DNA from: CAYJXJ01 sp964374095
GTDB lineage: Bacteria; Elusimicrobiota; Elusimicrobia; UBA1565; UBA9628
DNA: 33,849 nt
Assembly (NCBI GenBank): GCA_964374095.1
Contig: CAYJXJ010000030.1
Coordinates: forward strand, 1-33,849
Direction: 5' to 3'
The position numbers were made by a program, and so were the translations under genes. Numbering within the stretch: the stretch's first letter is position 1; every line of letters begins with the position of its first letter. This document shows positions 31,589-33,849 of the stretch, piece after piece. The notes below the pieces were generated by a model. That model was not told where the DNA came from, ran no database searches, and worked only from the letters and a program-made list of their open reading frames with translations.

Positions 31589-33040
31589 TCAGAAATTCGA
31601 TTTCACCTCCACCGGTGGAGGCGCCGCGGGCGTAAAGGCCGGGTCGCGCAGGCTGATCTGCCCCTGCCGCGCGTAGTCGATGGACTCCGCGAGTATGCGG
31701 GCCGCTTCCTGGGGGGCGTGGAAGCCCGTCGAGTTCTCGGCCTCGACGAAATCCAGGTAGAACTGGGCTCGACGCTGCAGTTTCCGAGCCGTTGCAACAC
31801 GGCCGTCGGCGGCGCCCTTCTCCTTGGCCCGCTTGATGTCGCCGATCAAGCCCGTCACCGCGTCCATGGCCTGGTTTCGCAGTTTCTGAGTCCGGGCCTG
31901 GATGGTCTCCACGCGGTCCCGCAATTCGGATTCGGGAAACTTGTGGCAGGTCTGGCAGGCGCGGTTGATGTTTAGGAGCGGACTGCGGACGTGGTGGTCG
32001 CTGATCTTCATGGCGCCTTCGCGCTTGTAGGGCATGTGGCAGTCCGCGCAGGACACGCCGGAGCGGGCATGTATGCCCTGCGACCACAGCTCGAACTCCG
32101 GGTGCTGGGCCTTCAAGACCTCGGCGCCGGATTCCTTGTGGACCCAGTCTTTGTGCCCCGCCTCTTCGTAGTAGGCGTAGATCTCGTCCACCTTGAGGCC
32201 CTTGGCCCAGGGATAGACCAGGCGTTTCTCGGGCCCCTTGAAGTAGTACTCGACATGGCACTGGGCGCAGACGAAGGTGCGCATCTCCTGGCGCGTGGCC
32301 GCGGCGTTGACGTCGTAGTCCTTCACGCCCGGGCCGGCCTTGAGCGCGCGCATGCCCTCCATGAAGCCCGGCCGGGTGACGCGCAGGGCCATGGTCTTGG
32401 GGTCATGGCAGTCGATGCAGGCGATGGGGTGCTCGACGAGCTTGCGGGCCTCGGCGAAAGGCAGGGGGTTCACCTTCTCGAAACCCTTGATGAGATCGCC
32501 GCCGCCCTGGCGCTTGTAGGGAACATAGACCGAGGCGTGGCAGTGCAGGCAGGTGCCCGGCTGTTGGACCGCCTGCTGGCGCTCCGTGAAGGTCTGGTCA
32601 TCGAGCATGTAGGCGTGGCCGCGGTCCTCCCGAAAATCCCGCGAGAACGCGTAGCCCGCCCACAAGGTCTTGAGCCGCGGGTCCGCCTCCAGCCGCGATT
32701 GGGCGACAATGGAACGCGGGTCGGCCTTGCTGGGAGTCCGGGGGACGGCCTCGCTCCCGCCGAAGCGCGTGCGCTGCATGTCTACGGTCCGGCGGTAGCC
32801 GTCATACTGGAGCGGGAAGTTCCTGCCCCAGACGGCCGGGTCCTGGGTCCGGTCGTCGAGGTCCACCACGCGGTAGAAGGGGTTCTTGCCCTCCTGCTTG
32901 CGCTCGAAAATATTGACCAAGAGAGCGACCCCCAAGACCGCGGCCACCGCGGCGGCCGCCGCCACGGCCACAAGCAGGGTCAGCCGCCGGGACGAGCGCA
33001 TGCCGCGCCGCGGGGGTCTCGGCGCTTCAGATCCTTCCAT
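31589..33040 (-). CDS. nrfA: Ammonia-forming cytochrome c nitrite reductase (NrfA), CxxCH type
   Basis: A 483-residue protein with an N-terminal membrane segment or uncleaved signal (residues 20-45) and five haem c motifs in order: CLHCH, CIDCH, CAQCH, CADCH, CQTCH. The third is followed by VEYYF, which holds the NrfA active-site Tyr. HPEFELWSQGIHARSGVSC supplies the conserved His before the fourth haem. The first motif is CxxCH, whereas most NrfA proteins have CxxCK with lysine as axial ligand to the catalytic haem; a CxxCH clade is known. It reduces nitrite to ammonium in the periplasm with six electrons from NrfH. The start ATG shares a base with the nrfH stop (TAATG). Confidence 0.9.
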   Translation of the reverse strand: MEGSEAPRPPRRGMRSSRRLTLLVAVAAAAAVAAVLGVALLVNIFERKQEGKNPFYRVVDLDDRTQDPAVWGRNFPLQYDGYRRTVDMQRTRFGGSEAVPRTPSKADPRSIVAQSRLEADPRLKTLWAGYAFSRDFREDRGHAYMLDDQTFTERQQAVQQPGTCLHCHASVYVPYKRQGGGDLIKGFEKVNPLPFAEARKLVEHPIACIDCHDPKTMALRVTRPGFMEGMRALKAGPGVKDYDVNAAATRQEMRTFVCAQCHVEYYFKGPEKRLVYPWAKGLKVDEIYAYYEEAGHKDWVHKESGAEVLKAQHPEFELWSQGIHARSGVSCADCHMPYKREGAMKISDHHVRSPLLNINRACQTCHKFPESELRDRVETIQARTQKLRNQAMDAVTGLIGDIKRAKEKGAADGRVATARKLQRRAQFYLDFVEAENSTGFHAPQEAARILAESIDYARQGQISLRDPAFTPAAPPPVEVKSNF

Positions 33041-33504
33041 TATTCCCGTCCTCCATGGCCCACGGCCTCGTGGCAGGAGACGCAGGAGAGTCTTTGGTCT
33101 CCTCCGCCGTGGGGATCGATGGCGTCGACGATGTCCTGGTGACAACGGCGGCAGGAGTCCTCGACGATGCGGCGGTTATTGGGCTTGATGCGCAGGGGCT
33201 CCGGGAAGCGCCCGGTGGTAAATCCCAGGGAATGCCAGAAGCCGTTGGAGGCCTTGGTCATGTACTTCGAGACGAGGCCGGGGGGATTATGGCAGTCGTT
33301 GCAGGTGGCCGCGGCGTGATGGCTCGAGCCAAGCCAGCCGTCGTAGTGCGCCTGCATCACGTGGCAGTTGGCGCAGGTGCGCGGGTCATTGCCGAGATAC
33401 GAGGCCCCCTTGGCATAGACGAAGGTGTAGCCACCCACGCCCAGCCCGAGGCCGACCGTGGCGCTCACCGCAAGCCCTGTAACGAAGAGAGGCGAAAGCC
33501 GCAC
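33040..33504 (-). CDS. nrfH: Tetrahaem quinol dehydrogenase NrfH
   Basis: A 154-residue NapC/NirT-family protein with one N-terminal membrane helix (residues 6-30) and four haem motifs: CANCH, CNDCH, CRRCH, CVSCH. The pattern CANCHVMQAHYDGW, with Met after the first haem, is typical of NrfH. It oxidises menaquinol and feeds electrons to NrfA, encoded directly downstream. The GTG start overlaps the stop of the CBS-domain gene (TAGTG), so the three genes form one operon. Confidence 0.92.
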   Translation of the reverse strand: MRLSPLFVTGLAVSATVGLGLGVGGYTFVYAKGASYLGNDPRTCANCHVMQAHYDGWLGSSHHAAATCNDCHNPPGLVSKYMTKASNGFWHSLGFTTGRFPEPLRIKPNNRRIVEDSCRRCHQDIVDAIDPHGGGDQRLSCVSCHEAVGHGGRE

Positions 33505-33849
33505 TAACTCCCGTTGCCGACCAGCGCCTGGAGCATGTCCGAGGTCGTGACGATACCGGAGAGCTTGCCCTGCTTGGTGATGATGATGCGGTGGATGTGC
33601 CGGCGCAGCATCTTCCGGGCGAGCTCGCGGACGGGAGTGTCTTCCTCGGCCGAGATGAGCTTGGGGGTCATGACGTCCCGGACCCGGGAGAACTCCGGGT
33701 CCTCCACGTGCATCCCTTCCCTCTTGTACGCGGGGTCGTGGGCCACGTAGTAGATGGGCACCTCGGAAGCGGCCGCGGCCTCCCGCTCCTGGCGGACCAG
33801 GTCGGTCTGGGAGACCACGCCGATGAGTTGGCCCTCATGGTTGACGACC
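33504..33849 (-). CDS. CBS-domain protein, 5' end outside window
   Basis: The frame is open to the right edge. The visible 114 residues contain the end of one CBS motif (GQLIGVVSQTDLVRQE) and a complete second CBS motif (VRDVMTPKLISAEEDTPVRE, then GKLSGIVTTSDML). A pair of these forms a Bateman module that binds adenine nucleotides and senses energy state. Its coupling to nrfHA suggests post-translational or regulatory input to that pathway, which is inference. Confidence 0.85.
   Translation of the reverse strand, partial: VVNHEGQLIGVVSQTDLVRQEREAAAASEVPIYYVAHDPAYKREGMHVEDPEFSRVRDVMTPKLISAEEDTPVRELARKMLRRHIHRIIITKQGKLSGIVTTSDMLQALVGNGS

Noticed and set aside
31991..33142. 383-codon open frame on the plus strand
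   Set aside because: Opposite nrfA with its five haem motifs; low-complexity antisense translation.
1..33849. CRISPR arrays, tRNA or rRNA genes, insertion sequence transposases
   Set aside because: No regularly spaced repeats, cloverleaf-like genes, ribosomal RNA sequence or transposase motifs were found on reading the window; subtle cases cannot be excluded without a covariance-model search.

Overview
This is a gene-dense, high-GC window from a Gram-negative bacterium: it carries beta-barrel outer-membrane proteins, Tat signal peptides and many periplasmic c-type cytochromes. The sequence alone does not give a phylum. The content is almost entirely respiratory and redox: two periplasmic molybdenum oxidoreductase operons, an NrfHA ammonia-forming nitrite reductase, a haem-copper oxidase, and a run of non-haem iron enzymes. 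No tRNA, rRNA or CRISPR array was seen.

Layout. Positions 1-700 hold the end of a DUF3800 gene, a clear intrinsic terminator and a start-less gene fragment. Positions 706-6880 (minus strand) encode a nitrite oxidoreductase/nitrate reductase-like complex: alpha (Tat signal, molybdenum), beta (Fe-S), a TorD/NarJ-like chaperone, and a gamma subunit fused to a cytochrome c domain. Positions 7045-15913 are an inserted segment, all minus strand. It encodes an arsenite oxidase-family molybdenum protein with its Rieske partner, two di-haem cytochrome c peroxidases, a cupredoxin-like protein, two cytochromes c and a porin. Molybdenum subunit, Rieske subunit and two peroxidases together match the gene set of iodate reductase (IdrA, IdrB, IdrP1, IdrP2). 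The insert is bounded by a 195-bp direct repeat with 3 mismatches (6850-7044 and 15914-16108). The repeat is the whole divergent promoter region between nxrA and a histidine kinase gene. One copy therefore still drives the nxr-like operon, and the other now stands in front of the iodate reductase-like operon and is fused in frame to its first gene.

Positions 16063-21082 hold the histidine kinase, a DUF4143 ATPase with its own strong promoter, a VIT-type metal transporter, a lone response-regulator receiver and a RibF-like FAD synthetase lacking the kinase domain. Positions 21079-27872 (plus strand) form a tightly overlapping series: cox2 (apparently CTG-started), cox1 (no K-channel lysine), a PhyH-type dioxygenase, a protein with a C-terminal Rieske domain, a ferritin-like di-iron protein and an HExxH peptide-hydroxylase-like protein. 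No cox3 follows. This chain of oxygen-using iron enzymes coupled to an oxidase is the least explained part of the window.

Positions 27891-28795 are a decay zone: a DUF4143 ATPase and a radical SAM/SPASM protein have each lost internal segments. Then come an outer-membrane barrel-like protein, a small Cys-rich protein, a fatty acid hydroxylase-family protein, a tandem universal stress protein, a short unknown gene, and nrfA-nrfH with part of a CBS-domain gene at the right edge (minus strand).

Taken together, the window could support respiration of nitrate/nitrite (the nxr-like complex, then NrfHA to ammonia), iodate and oxygen, with a shared pool of periplasmic cytochromes. Directions of catalysis are inferred from family and context.
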